This document shows, piece by piece, positions 15,807 to 26,732 of a DNA stretch of 64,000 bases. Source of the DNA: Nocardioides jishulii (GTDB taxonomy: Bacteria > Actinomycetota > Actinomycetes > Propionibacteriales > Nocardioidaceae); assembly GCF_006007965.1 (NCBI RefSeq), contig NZ_CP040748.1, positions 1,612,001 to 1,676,000 of the forward strand, read 5' to 3'. A program made the translations under genes and the position numbers. Below the pieces are notes generated by a model that worked only from the letters and a program-made list of their open reading frames with translations, was not told where the DNA came from and did no database searches. Each line of letters opens with the position of its first letter. The stretch's first letter is position 1.

Positions 15807-18800
15807 ATGACGACCGATCTGCCCAGCTCCGATCTGCCCAGCTCTGATCTGCCCAGCCCGGACTCTCGTGCCCCGCGCAGCCCGGCGGACGACGGGCTCG
15901 TGGACGCAGCCGTCGACCAGGCACGACGCTGGTTGGCCGGTGCCGGGACCGGGCGCGAGGTGGCCGGCGCCGCGCACCTGGCGCGTCTGCTTCGAGCACC
16001 CGGCGGTCTGGGGTTCGCGCTCGGGTTCGTCGACGGGGTGGTGCGCCCGGAGGATCCCGCCGTGGCGGCCAAGGAGCTGCACCGCATCGCGGCGGAGGCT
16101 CCTGAGGCGCTGCCGGCCCATCTCCGCGCGGCCGTGCGACTTGGCGGCGCCGTGGGTCCGGCGCTTCCCCAGGTGGTCGTGCCTGCTGCCAGACGGGCGC
16201 TGCGCCACCTGGTCCGCCACCTCGTGGTCGACGCCCGCGACCCGGCCCTGGGCCGCTTCCTTGCCACCCACCAAGGGGGAGGGGTGGAGCTCAACCTCAA
16301 CCTGCTCGGGGAGGCGGTGCTCGGCCGCGCGGAGGCGGGGCGGCGCCTCGACGGCGTACGTCGCCTTCTCTCCCGTCCCGAGGTCTCGCACGCGTCCCTC
16401 AAGGTCTCCTCCGTCGTCGGGCCCCACAGCCAGTGGGGCCACGACGACGCCGTGGCCGAGACGGTCCGCCTCCTCGACACGCTGGTGCGTGAGGCGTCGC
16501 AGGGCGAGGCGCCCACGACGCTGATGCTCGACATGGAGGAGTTCCGCGACCTCGACCTGACGCTCGACGTGTTCATGCACCTGCTCGACCAGCCGCAGCA
16601 CCATCAGGTCACGGCAGGCATCGTGCTCCAGGCCTACCTCCCTGACTCCACGGCGGCGCTGACCCGGTTGCAGGACTGGGCCCAGGACCGGGTGGCGAGG
16701 GGAGGTGCGCCCGTCCGCGTCCGACTGGTCAAGGGCGCCAACCTGCTCATGGAGCGTGTGGAGGCTGAGCTGCACGGCTGGGCGCCCGCGCCGTGGGCGG
16801 AGAAGAGCCAGACCGACGCCCAGTACAAGCGCCTCCTGCACCAGAGCCTCGATCCCGCCTCGACCCCGTCGCTGGGGGTGGGTGTGGCCAGCCACAACCT
16901 CTTCGACGTCGCCTACGCCTGGCTGCTGGCTCGCAGCCGCGACGTGGAGCAGGCCATGACGATCGAGATGCTGCGGGGCATGGCGCCGGGCGAGGCCGAA
17001 GTCGTGCGGGCGAGCACCGGGCGCCTCCTGCTCTACGTCCCGCTGGTGCACCCCGACGAGTTCGACGTCGCCGTCTCCTACCTCGTGCGGCGCCTGGACG
17101 AGGGCGCGAGCCCCGACAACTACCTCTCCCGCGCTCCGCGGCTGCGGGAGGACGAGGACGCCTTCGCCCACGAGGAGGCCCGCTTCCGCCGGGCCGCGGC
17201 CGACGCGGACACCCCGGGAGTGGCCACCCGACGCGTCCAGGTCCGGCGCCAGGAGGGGCAGGGGGACACGGCAGCGTCGGCGGGCTCGGGCCGTCTGGCG
17301 TTCGCGAACGCCCCGGACACGGACGCGGCGGTCGAGCCGAACCGGCGGTGGGGCGCCGCGCTGCTCGGCCGCGCCGTCGAGTGTGCGGGGCCGGAACGGC
17401 TCGCCGACGCGGGTGAGGTGCAGGCGGTGTCGGCGGACGTGCGCCGTGCCGCCCGAGAATGGGCCGGCCTCGGTGCCACGGGCCGGGCCGCGGTCCTGCA
17501 TCGGGTGGGCGACGAGGTGGAGCGCCGGCGCGGCGAACTGCTCGGGGTGATGGCACAGGAGTGCGGCAAGACGCTCGAGCAGGGCGACCCGGAGGTGTCG
17601 GAGACCGTCGACTTCGCGCGCTACTACGCCGGGCGAGCCGAGGCGCTGGAGACGGTGGCCGGGGCGTGTCCGGTACCGGTGGGGCTGACGGTGGTGACCC
17701 CACCCTGGAACTTCCCGGTCGCCATCCCCGCTGGAGAGACCCTGTCGGCCCTGGCGACGGGCAGTGGCGTGGTGCTCAAGCCGGCGCCGGAAGCCATGCG
17801 GTGTGGGTCGTTGCTGGCCGAGATCGCGTGGTCGGCCGGCGTGCCGCGCGAGGTGCTGCGCTGCGTCGACGTGGACGAGGAGGGAGCCGGACAGGCCCTG
17901 GTCGCCGGGGAGGAGGTCGACCGGGTGTTGCTGACCGGCGCGTGGGAGACGGCGCAGCTCTTCAGGTCGTGGCGCAGCGACCTGCCGCTCCTTGCGGAGA
18001 CGAGCGGAAAGAACGCCGTCGTGGTGACGCCGAGCGCCGACGTCGACCTCGCCGTACGGGACGTGGTCGCCGCCGCCTTCGGCCACGCGGGGCAGAAGTG
18101 CTCCGCGACCTCCCTCGTCATCCTGGTGGGGTCGACGGCCCGCAGTGCGCGGTTCCGACGCCAGCTGGTCGACGCGGTCCGCTCGTTGCGCGTCGGCAGT
18201 GCCCTCGACCCGGCGTCCCAGATGGGCCCCTTGATCCGCCCGGCCGAGGGCGCGCTCCTCGCCGCCCTGACCCGGCTGGAGCCGGGCGAGCAGTGGTGGG
18301 TGGAACCGCAGCGCCTGGATGCCGAGGGGCTGACCTGGACCCCGGGCGTCAAGGCCGGGGTGGCGCCGGGCTCGACCACACACCTGACGGAGTTCTTCGG
18401 GCCCGTCCTCGGGGTGATGGTGGCCGCCGACCTGGACGAGGCGCTCGCGCTGCAGAACGCCACCGACTACGGACTCACCGCTGGTCTGCACTCCCTCGAC
18501 CCCGACGAGGTGGAGCACTGGGCCCCCCACGTCGAGGCGGGCAACCTCTACGTCAACCGCGGGACCACGGGTGCCGTCGTACGGCGCCAGCCCTTCGGGG
18601 GGTGGAAGCGGTCGTCGGTCGGCCCCGGCTGGAAGGCGGGAGGCCCACACCGGTTGCACGGTCTCGTCGACTGGCGTGACGCGCCGTCACCACACGGCGG
18701 CCCGGTCCCCGAGCACCGGGCCCACGTCGTCCGCGCGGCTGCCGCCACGGGGGCGGACGCCGACGAGGTGGCGTGGCTAGGCAGGGCCGTGGCCAGTGAC

Positions 18801-19316
18801 GTGGCGGCCTGGCGGGTGCTCTCGACCCCGGTGGACCCCTCGGAGCTGCGGGCGGAGAGCAACGTCCTGCGCCACCTCCCGGCGCCCACCTCGCTGCGGT
18901 TCGGGCCGGCGACCACGGTGGTGCAGGCGCTACGGGCGTACGCAGCGGCACTCACCGCCGTCGCCGGGACGCCACAGGTCTCGGTCGATCCCGCCGCTGG
19001 CGAGCAGGTGCACTCCGCCCTCCTGCGCGTCGGCGGCCACGCGGTCGTCGAGGACGACGGCTCATGGTCGAGGTCGCTGGCGGGCGGGGCGGACCAGGTC
19101 CGCGTGGTCGGCACGGACCGGGAGAGCCTGGCCCGGGTGGCGGCCGCGCACCCCGAGGTGACGTTCTTCCAGCAGCCGGTGGTGGAGGCGGGGGAGGTGG
19201 AGCTGCTGCCGTTCGTGCGGGAGCAGTCCGTCAGCGTCACTGCCCACCGCTACGGGACACCCGCGGGGTGGGTGCGCTCACTGTCGTGGGTCGCCGACGC
19301 TCGGAGTGCACGATGA
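15807..19316 (+). CDS. putA: Bifunctional proline dehydrogenase / L-glutamate gamma-semialdehyde dehydrogenase
   Basis: A 1169-residue fusion that oxidises proline to glutamate. The N-terminal FAD-binding PRODH barrel (about 30-460) contains LKVSSVVGPHSQWGHDDA, LVKGANLLMERVEAELHGW and VASHNLFDVAYAW. The C-terminal P5CDH (about 530-1010) has PPWNFPVAIP, Glu731 in LAETSGKN, catalytic Cys765 in GHAGQKCSAT and QPFGGWKRSSVGPGWKAGG. A further roughly 150-residue tail is usual for this actinobacterial type. ATG 15807 follows GGAG by 8 nt; an upstream in-frame GTG at 15750 is unlikely. Residues 4-18 are DLPSS-DLPSS-DLPSP, from three 15-bp repeats. The stop overlaps the start of the matrixin gene. Confidence 0.93.
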   Translation: MTTDLPSSDLPSSDLPSPDSRAPRSPADDGLVDAAVDQARRWLAGAGTGREVAGAAHLARLLRAPGGLGFALGFVDGVVRPEDPAVAAKELHRIAAEAPEALPAHLRAAVRLGGAVGPALPQVVVPAARRALRHLVRHLVVDARDPALGRFLATHQGGGVELNLNLLGEAVLGRAEAGRRLDGVRRLLSRPEVSHASLKVSSVVGPHSQWGHDDAVAETVRLLDTLVREASQGEAPTTLMLDMEEFRDLDLTLDVFMHLLDQPQHHQVTAGIVLQAYLPDSTAALTRLQDWAQDRVARGGAPVRVRLVKGANLLMERVEAELHGWAPAPWAEKSQTDAQYKRLLHQSLDPASTPSLGVGVASHNLFDVAYAWLLARSRDVEQAMTIEMLRGMAPGEAEVVRASTGRLLLYVPLVHPDEFDVAVSYLVRRLDEGASPDNYLSRAPRLREDEDAFAHEEARFRRAAADADTPGVATRRVQVRRQEGQGDTAASAGSGRLAFANAPDTDAAVEPNRRWGAALLGRAVECAGPERLADAGEVQAVSADVRRAAREWAGLGATGRAAVLHRVGDEVERRRGELLGVMAQECGKTLEQGDPEVSETVDFARYYAGRAEALETVAGACPVPVGLTVVTPPWNFPVAIPAGETLSALATGSGVVLKPAPEAMRCGSLLAEIAWSAGVPREVLRCVDVDEEGAGQALVAGEEVDRVLLTGAWETAQLFRSWRSDLPLLAETSGKNAVVVTPSADVDLAVRDVVAAAFGHAGQKCSATSLVILVGSTARSARFRRQLVDAVRSLRVGSALDPASQMGPLIRPAEGALLAALTRLEPGEQWWVEPQRLDAEGLTWTPGVKAGVAPGSTTHLTEFFGPVLGVMVAADLDEALALQNATDYGLTAGLHSLDPDEVEHWAPHVEAGNLYVNRGTTGAVVRRQPFGGWKRSSVGPGWKAGGPHRLHGLVDWRDAPSPHGGPVPEHRAHVVRAAAATGADADEVAWLGRAVASDVAAWRVLSTPVDPSELRAESNVLRHLPAPTSLRFGPATTVVQALRAYAAALTAVAGTPQVSVDPAAGEQVHSALLRVGGHAVVEDDGSWSRSLAGGADQVRVVGTDRESLARVAAAHPEVTFFQQPVVEAGEVELLPFVREQSVSVTAHRYGTPAGWVRSLSWVADARSAR
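15816..15860 (+). repeat. Three 15-bp tandem repeats in the 5' coding end of putA
   Basis: GATCTGCCCAGCTCC and two near-identical copies (15816-15830, 15831-15845, 15846-15860) encode DLPSS/DLPSS/DLPSP. As 15 is a multiple of three, copy-number change would keep the frame. Confidence 0.85.
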
Positions 19317-20197
19317 GCGACCGGACGCCCGAGGCCGGCGGCGTACCCGTGCCGCGTCGCGCGGCGCTCGCCCCCACGCACACCTCACGGGCGGGCGACT
19401 CCGGCAGCGCGGTCCGCGCGGCACAGGAGTACCTGCGTCGATTCGGCTACCTGCCCAACCCCGACCTGGCCGCGCAGTACGTCCACTGGCGTCCCGCGGT
19501 CAACACCGCACCACGGACGGACGACCACTTCGACGAGCCGATGGAGGAGGCCGTACGCCTCTTCCAACGCGCCTACCGCCTCGACGAGTCGGGCGAGGTG
19601 GACGAGGCCACCATCGAGCTGATGGCGAGGCCGCGATGTGGCTTCCCGGACGTCGTGACGAGCCAGGGGTTGGAGCCCTTCGTGGCGCAGGGCAACCGCT
19701 GGCCCGGCCCCGTCGTCACCTATCGACACGTCAGCTTCACCCCCGACCTGCTGCAGGCCGACGTGCGGGCGGCGATCCGCGGCGCCTTCGACCGGTGGGC
19801 GGCCGTCACCCCGTTGAGCTTCTCCGAGTCGGCGATCGCCGCGACGGTGGCCGACATGGAGATCGGGTTCTTCGCGGGTGACCACGGCGACGGGGCTGGG
19901 AACGCCTTCGACGGGTCCGGCGGGGTGCTTGCACACTGCTACTACCCGCCACCCAACGAGGGCCAGCTGGCGGGAGACTGCCACTTCGACGAGGCCGAGG
20001 CGTGGAGCGTCGACACACCGCCGTCGGGGACCGACCTGCCGAGCGTCGCGCTGCACGAGCTCGGCCACGGCCTGGGCCTGGCGCACTCCGAGGACCCGGA
20101 CGCGGTCATGTACGCCTACTACAGCGGGCCACGCCGTGAGCTCGCGCCGGACGACGTGACGGGCATCCAGTCCGTCTACGGGCAGCGGCGCGGCTGA
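19313..20197 (+). CDS. Matrixin-type (M10) zinc metalloprotease with peptidoglycan-binding-like prodomain and cysteine switch
   Basis: A 294-residue zymogen-like protease. Residues about 27-105 form a PGB-like prodomain (SAVRAAQEYLRRFGYLPN ... EEAVRLFQRAYRL). PRCGFPDV follows with Cys109, the cysteine switch that blocks the zinc in matrix metalloproteinases. The catalytic domain carries HELGHGLGLAHS (His248, Glu249, His252, His258) and the Met-turn Met266 (DAVMYAYY). The C-terminus lacks a hemopexin domain. No signal peptide is visible after ATG 19313, although the family normally acts outside the cell. The start overlaps the putA stop (ATGA), so translation is coupled to proline catabolism. 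Bacterial proteins with this exact prodomain-switch-catalytic order are known but uncommon. Confidence 0.9.
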   Translation: MSDRTPEAGGVPVPRRAALAPTHTSRAGDSGSAVRAAQEYLRRFGYLPNPDLAAQYVHWRPAVNTAPRTDDHFDEPMEEAVRLFQRAYRLDESGEVDEATIELMARPRCGFPDVVTSQGLEPFVAQGNRWPGPVVTYRHVSFTPDLLQADVRAAIRGAFDRWAAVTPLSFSESAIAATVADMEIGFFAGDHGDGAGNAFDGSGGVLAHCYYPPPNEGQLAGDCHFDEAEAWSVDTPPSGTDLPSVALHELGHGLGLAHSEDPDAVMYAYYSGPRRELAPDDVTGIQSVYGQRRG

Positions 20198-20352
20198 GCC
20201 CTCGACGAGGCGGCCTTCTCTGACGCGGGCGCGCACCCCCCCGGGGGACGGGTGGCGGGAGTTCGCCTCGCAGTCAGCCGGACCCCTTCCCGGAATGCCA
20301 CCCCCGCCCCTAGGGTCGAGCCGACAAGACATCGGGGTCTTCGGAGGCTGGA

Positions 20353-23247
20353 ATGCGCGCTGCACCTGCTCGTGGGAAGGGTGGGCGCACGGCGACGTCC
20401 ACCGGCTCGTCCCTCACTCGTCCTGCCACCTGGGCCATCGTCACGGTCACCGCTCTGGCCACCGCTGGAGCGAGCGTGGTCGCACCCGTCCGTGCAGGCG
20501 CCGCCGACGTCGGCGCGACGCTCCTGCTCAGTGAGTACGTCGAGGGCTCCGGCAACAACAAGGCGCTGGAGCTCCACAACGCCTCCGGGGCCCCCGTCGA
20601 GCTCGCGGCCGAGGGCTACGACGTCCAGATCCACTTCAACGGCGCGACGGCACCCGGGGTGACGATCGCCCTGACGGGCACCGTGGCCCCCGGTGACGTG
20701 CACGTGCTGGCCCATGCCGAAGCAGCGGCCGAGGTGCTGGCGCAGGCGGACCAGAGGGTCACCGCCAGCCTCTTCAACGGTGACGACGCCGTCGTGGTCC
20801 GCCGCGCCGGGGTGGTGGTCGACTCGGTGGGACAGGTGGGGGTCGATCCCGGGACGCAGTGGGGGAGCGGGCTGGTCTCGACGGCTGACAACACCCTGCG
20901 TCGCCTCCCGAGCGTGACGGTGGGCGACACGGACCCCACTGACGCCTACGACCCGATCGACGGGTGGGACGGCTTCGCCGTCGACACCTTCGACGGCCTC
21001 GGCCGCCACGGCAACGGTGCGGGACCCGACCCGGACCCGGATCCTGAGCCGGAGCCGGGAACCCCCGACCCGACGTGCGGCGCGGCCGCCACCCCGATCG
21101 GCACCGTGCAGGGGCCCGGCGACACCACGCCCGTGAGCACCCCGGTCGCGATCGAGGGCGTGGTGGTCGGTGACCACGAAGGGCCCGCCCCCGCCCTGCG
21201 CGGCTTCTACCTCCAGGACGCCGGCGACGGCGACCGCGCGACCTCCGACGCCGTCTTCGTCTTCAACGGCAACGACGACCGGGTAGCCCTCGGTGACCGC
21301 GTACGCGTGGTGGGCACGCCCGCCGAGTACCAGGGGCAGACCCAGGTGGGCGCGACCACCTCCCTCACGGTCTGCGGCACAGCTCAGGAGGTCGACCCGA
21401 CCTCGCTGACCTTCCCGACGACGCCCGCCACCCTGGAGTCCCTCGAGGGGATGCTCGTCCGGGTCCCGCAGACCATGAGCGTCACCGAGCACTTCCAGCT
21501 GGGTCGCTTCGGCCAGGTCGTGGTCTCCTCCGGTGGGCGGCTCCAGCAGCCCACCGACGTGGTGGCGCCCGGGGAGGAGAGTGCTGCGCTCCAGGCGTCC
21601 AACGACGCGCGACGTCTGATCATCGACGACTCCTCCCAGGCCCAGAACCCGGACCCGGTGCCGTGGGGCCGCGCGGGAGAGCCCTTGTCGGCGACCAACA
21701 CGCTCCGCGGCGGTGACACCGTCACCGCCGCCGTCGGAGTCCTGACCTACACCTGGGGTGGCAACAGCGCGAGCCCCAACGCGTATCGGCTCCGCCCCCT
21801 CGGGGCACTCGGGGGTCGGGCCGTGTTCGAGCCGACCAACCGGCGACCGGCCGGACCGCCCGACGTCGGTGGCCGCCTCCGGGTCGCGGGGATGAACGTC
21901 CTCAACTACTTCAACACCTTCACGGGCTGCACGCTCGGCGTGGGCGGCGAGACCGATGACTGTCGCGGTGCGGACGATGCCGTCGAGTTCGAGCGTCAGG
22001 CGTCCAAGACGGTCGCCGCGCTCGCGGGCATGGACGCCGACGTGGTGGGTCTGGTCGAGATCGAGAACGACGGCTACTCCGCCTCCAGCGCCCTGGCCGA
22101 CCTCACCGACCGCCTCGAGGCCGTCGAGGGGGCAGGGGAGTGGAGCTGGGTCGACGCCGATGCCGGCACCGGCCAGCTCAACGCCCTGGGCACCGACGCG
22201 ATCAAGGTCGGACTCATCTACCGCTCCGGGGCCGTCACGCCGGTGGGCAGGACCGCGGTGCTCAACACGGAGTCGTTCGTCACGGGTGGTGACGCCGAGC
22301 CCCGCAACCGTCCGGCGATCATGCAGTCGTTCCGCGAGGACGCGACCGGAGCTGTCTTCTCCGTCGTCGTCAACCACCTCAAGAGCAAGGGCTCTGCCTG
22401 CGCGGTGCCCGACGCGGGGGATGGCCAGGGGGAGTGCAACCAGGTACGGGTCAACGCTGCCCGGGAGCTGGCTGCCTGGATCGCGACCGACCCGACAGGG
22501 GTCGACGACGACGACGTGCTGATCCTCGGTGACCTCAACGCCTACGCCAAGGAGGATCCGGTCCGGGTGCTGGAGGAGGCCGGCTACACCAACCTCGTCG
22601 ACGAGCGGCTCGGCGAGGGCTCCTACAGCTACGTCTTCGACGGTCAGTGGGGCTCGCTGGACCACGCCCTCGGGACGGCCAGCCTGGACGGACAGGTGAC
22701 CGGGGCGGCGCCGTGGTGGGTCAACGCCGACGAGCCCTCGGTACTGGACTACAACACGAACTTCAAGTCCCCTGCCCAGGTCGACGCCCTCTACTCACCT
22801 GACGAGTTCCGCAACTCCGACCATGACCCGGTCCTCGTGGGCCTGTCGTTGGCCACGCCGCCGTCGGGCGCGGTCCTGGGCGCGGGCTGGGTGGACGCCG
22901 TCCCGGGGGGACGTGGCCAGCAGAAGGCGTTCTTCGCCCTCGCGGCGCACCTGCCCCGGGCGGGTGCGGACGCCGGCATCCTGCTGACCCACCGCGACGT
23001 GTCTGCCAAGCTCAACCTGGTGGCTGTCGGGGCGGCGCGTGTGCGCGTACGCGAGGGAGGCGGCCTGACCTTCACCGGGAGCGCCCGGGTCAACCAGGTC
23101 CCCGGGCACCGCTACGAGTTGACGGTCGTCGACGGGGGTCGCCGGGACCTGCTGCGGCTGCGGGTGTGGGAGCCCGCCGGAAGCACGGTGCTGTACGACA
23201 GCAGGCTGCAGAGGGTGCAGGGCACGGTGCAGGTGGAGATCGACTGA
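20353..23247 (+). CDS. Secreted ExeM/NucH-like endonuclease with lamin-tail domain
   Basis: A 964-residue exported protein. The first about 50 residues are a long Sec-type signal with a hydrophobic core (WAIVTVTALATAGASVVA). A lamin-tail domain follows (about 55-190, starting LLLSEYVEGSGNNKALELHN), then an Asp/Pro/Glu linker (about 225-243), an OB-like region (about 245-370), and an endonuclease/exonuclease/phosphatase domain (about 510-840) with MNVLNYFNTF, GLVEIENDG, GDLNAYAKEDP and the catalytic SDHDPV (Asp823, His824). A C-terminal beta-rich region of about 120 residues has no clear family. The enzyme would degrade extracellular DNA for nutrients or biofilm turnover. ATG 20353 follows GGAGG by 6 nt. 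Confidence 0.9.
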   Translation: MRAAPARGKGGRTATSTGSSLTRPATWAIVTVTALATAGASVVAPVRAGAADVGATLLLSEYVEGSGNNKALELHNASGAPVELAAEGYDVQIHFNGATAPGVTIALTGTVAPGDVHVLAHAEAAAEVLAQADQRVTASLFNGDDAVVVRRAGVVVDSVGQVGVDPGTQWGSGLVSTADNTLRRLPSVTVGDTDPTDAYDPIDGWDGFAVDTFDGLGRHGNGAGPDPDPDPEPEPGTPDPTCGAAATPIGTVQGPGDTTPVSTPVAIEGVVVGDHEGPAPALRGFYLQDAGDGDRATSDAVFVFNGNDDRVALGDRVRVVGTPAEYQGQTQVGATTSLTVCGTAQEVDPTSLTFPTTPATLESLEGMLVRVPQTMSVTEHFQLGRFGQVVVSSGGRLQQPTDVVAPGEESAALQASNDARRLIIDDSSQAQNPDPVPWGRAGEPLSATNTLRGGDTVTAAVGVLTYTWGGNSASPNAYRLRPLGALGGRAVFEPTNRRPAGPPDVGGRLRVAGMNVLNYFNTFTGCTLGVGGETDDCRGADDAVEFERQASKTVAALAGMDADVVGLVEIENDGYSASSALADLTDRLEAVEGAGEWSWVDADAGTGQLNALGTDAIKVGLIYRSGAVTPVGRTAVLNTESFVTGGDAEPRNRPAIMQSFREDATGAVFSVVVNHLKSKGSACAVPDAGDGQGECNQVRVNAARELAAWIATDPTGVDDDDVLILGDLNAYAKEDPVRVLEEAGYTNLVDERLGEGSYSYVFDGQWGSLDHALGTASLDGQVTGAAPWWVNADEPSVLDYNTNFKSPAQVDALYSPDEFRNSDHDPVLVGLSLATPPSGAVLGAGWVDAVPGGRGQQKAFFALAAHLPRAGADAGILLTHRDVSAKLNLVAVGAARVRVREGGGLTFTGSARVNQVPGHRYELTVVDGGRRDLLRLRVWEPAGSTVLYDSRLQRVQGTVQVEID

Positions 23248-23280
23248 GAAGGACCCGCGGCCGTCCGCACGGCGTGGCGT

Positions 23281-23316
23281 TAAATTGAATGATTCCAGAT
23301 TAAGTGCTTGAATCAG
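23281..23316 (+). promoter_or_regulatory. AT-rich operator region of furA (candidate FurA autoregulatory site)
   Basis: Just before ATG 23321 lies TTGAAT-GATT (23285-23294) and TTGAATCA (23308-23315). TGATTC (23290-23295) and GAATCA (23310-23315) form an inverted repeat. FurA proteins in actinobacteria autoregulate through AT-rich dyads at this position. Confidence 0.5.
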
Positions 23317-23320
23317 GCGC

Positions 23321-25976
<2,656 letters not shown>

Positions 25977-25984
25977 CCACGCTG

Positions 25985-26014
25985 ATCGACAGACTGGTCG
26001 ACAGACTGGTCGAC
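25985..26014 (+). repeat. Two and a half 12-bp tandem repeats after katG
   Basis: ATCGACAGACTG, GTCGACAGACTG and a half unit GTCGAC follow the katG stop codon. No function evident. Confidence 0.6.
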
Positions 26015-26040
26015 ACCGCCCCCTCGTCAGGGGGAGCACT

Positions 26041-26074
26041 CCGATGGGTCCACCGCCACGGCGGTGGGCCCATC
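26041..26074 (+). terminator. Hairpin terminator after furA-katG
   Basis: Arms 26041-26056 and 26059-26074 pair over 16 positions with one G-T wobble and a very short loop. There is no clear T-run, which is usual for high-GC actinobacteria. Confidence 0.65.
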
Positions 26075-26127
26075 GGCCATTTCGCTGCGTCGTGTGCGAG
26101 AAACCAGCCGAATCCTGTGGAATGCGC

Positions 26128-26156
26128 TTGACCGGTATACGTCAGACATTTAGGAT
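26128..26156 (+). promoter_or_regulatory. sigma70-type promoter of the 26,192-36,263 operon
   Basis: TTGACC (26128-26133), 17-nt spacer, TAGGAT (26151-26156). The spacer contains the 6-bp palindrome GTATAC. The transcription start would be near 26163, giving a leader of about 29 nt with GAGGAG before ATG 26192. Confidence 0.6.
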
Positions 26157-26191
26157 GACGGAGTCGTTGCATCACACGTGAGGAGTGCGCC

Positions 26192-26728
26192 ATGGGCGTC
26201 AAGGCTGGTTGGCAGGGTCGTTTCTTCGAGGACTTCGAAGTGGGTGACATCTACCAGCACCCGTTGGGTCGCACCGTGACGGAGTACGACAACACCCAGT
26301 TCACGCTGATGACGATGAACACCAACCAGATGCACTTCAACACGGAGTACGCCGCCAAGTCGGAGTTCCAGAAGCCGCTGGTCGTCTCCACCCTGACCGT
26401 GGCCATCGCCGTGGGTCAGAGCGTCACCGACCTCACCCAGAACGCGTTCGCCAACCTGGGCTGGGACGACATCAAGATGACCCACCCGGTCTTCGCCGGC
26501 GACACGCTCTTCAGCGAGTCGGTCGTGCTCGAGAAGCGTGAGTCGGCCAAGCGCCCCCACGCCGGCATCGTGACCGTCAAGACCCGCACCCTGAACCAGG
26601 ACGGCGACGAGGTGTGCTCGTTCAAGCGCATGTTCTACGTCTACAAGAAGGGCGCCCAGCAGCTCGAGGGGCTCTTCCCCGAGGGCAAGCGCTCCCTGCT
26701 CGCCGGCACTGACCTGAGCGAGGACTGA
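26192..26728 (+). CDS. MaoC-like hydratase (mesaconyl-/itaconyl-CoA hydratase-like)
   Basis: A 178-residue single hot-dog-fold protein. The opening GRFFEDFEVGDIYQHPLGRT, the hydratase-type segment NTNQMHFNTEYAAKSEFQKP with its His, and HPVFAGDTLFSESVVLEKRE fit the MaoC subgroup that hydrates branched C5 dicarboxylic CoA esters (mesaconyl-C4-CoA, itaconyl-CoA) as well as other enoyl-CoAs. It is the first gene behind the TTGACC/TAGGAT promoter, with GAGGAG 7 nt before ATG. Together with the class III CoA-transferase and CitE-type lyase in the same operon it resembles the hydratase of itaconate dissimilation; substrate assignment remains inference. Confidence 0.8.
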   Translation: MGVKAGWQGRFFEDFEVGDIYQHPLGRTVTEYDNTQFTLMTMNTNQMHFNTEYAAKSEFQKPLVVSTLTVAIAVGQSVTDLTQNAFANLGWDDIKMTHPVFAGDTLFSESVVLEKRESAKRPHAGIVTVKTRTLNQDGDEVCSFKRMFYVYKKGAQQLEGLFPEGKRSLLAGTDLSED

Positions 26729-26732
26729 CCTG

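Noticed and set aside
15648..18659. A 1003-codon minus-strand open frame opposite putA
   Set aside because: Shadow of putA, whose catalytic residues are all present on the plus strand.
20176..22665. An 829-codon minus-strand open frame opposite the secreted nuclease
   Set aside because: Low-complexity translation; the plus strand has signal peptide, lamin-tail and nuclease motifs.
25985..26014. Direct repeats after katG as a possible CRISPR or attachment site
   Set aside because: Only two and a half 12-bp units without spacers, and no integrase or cas gene nearby.
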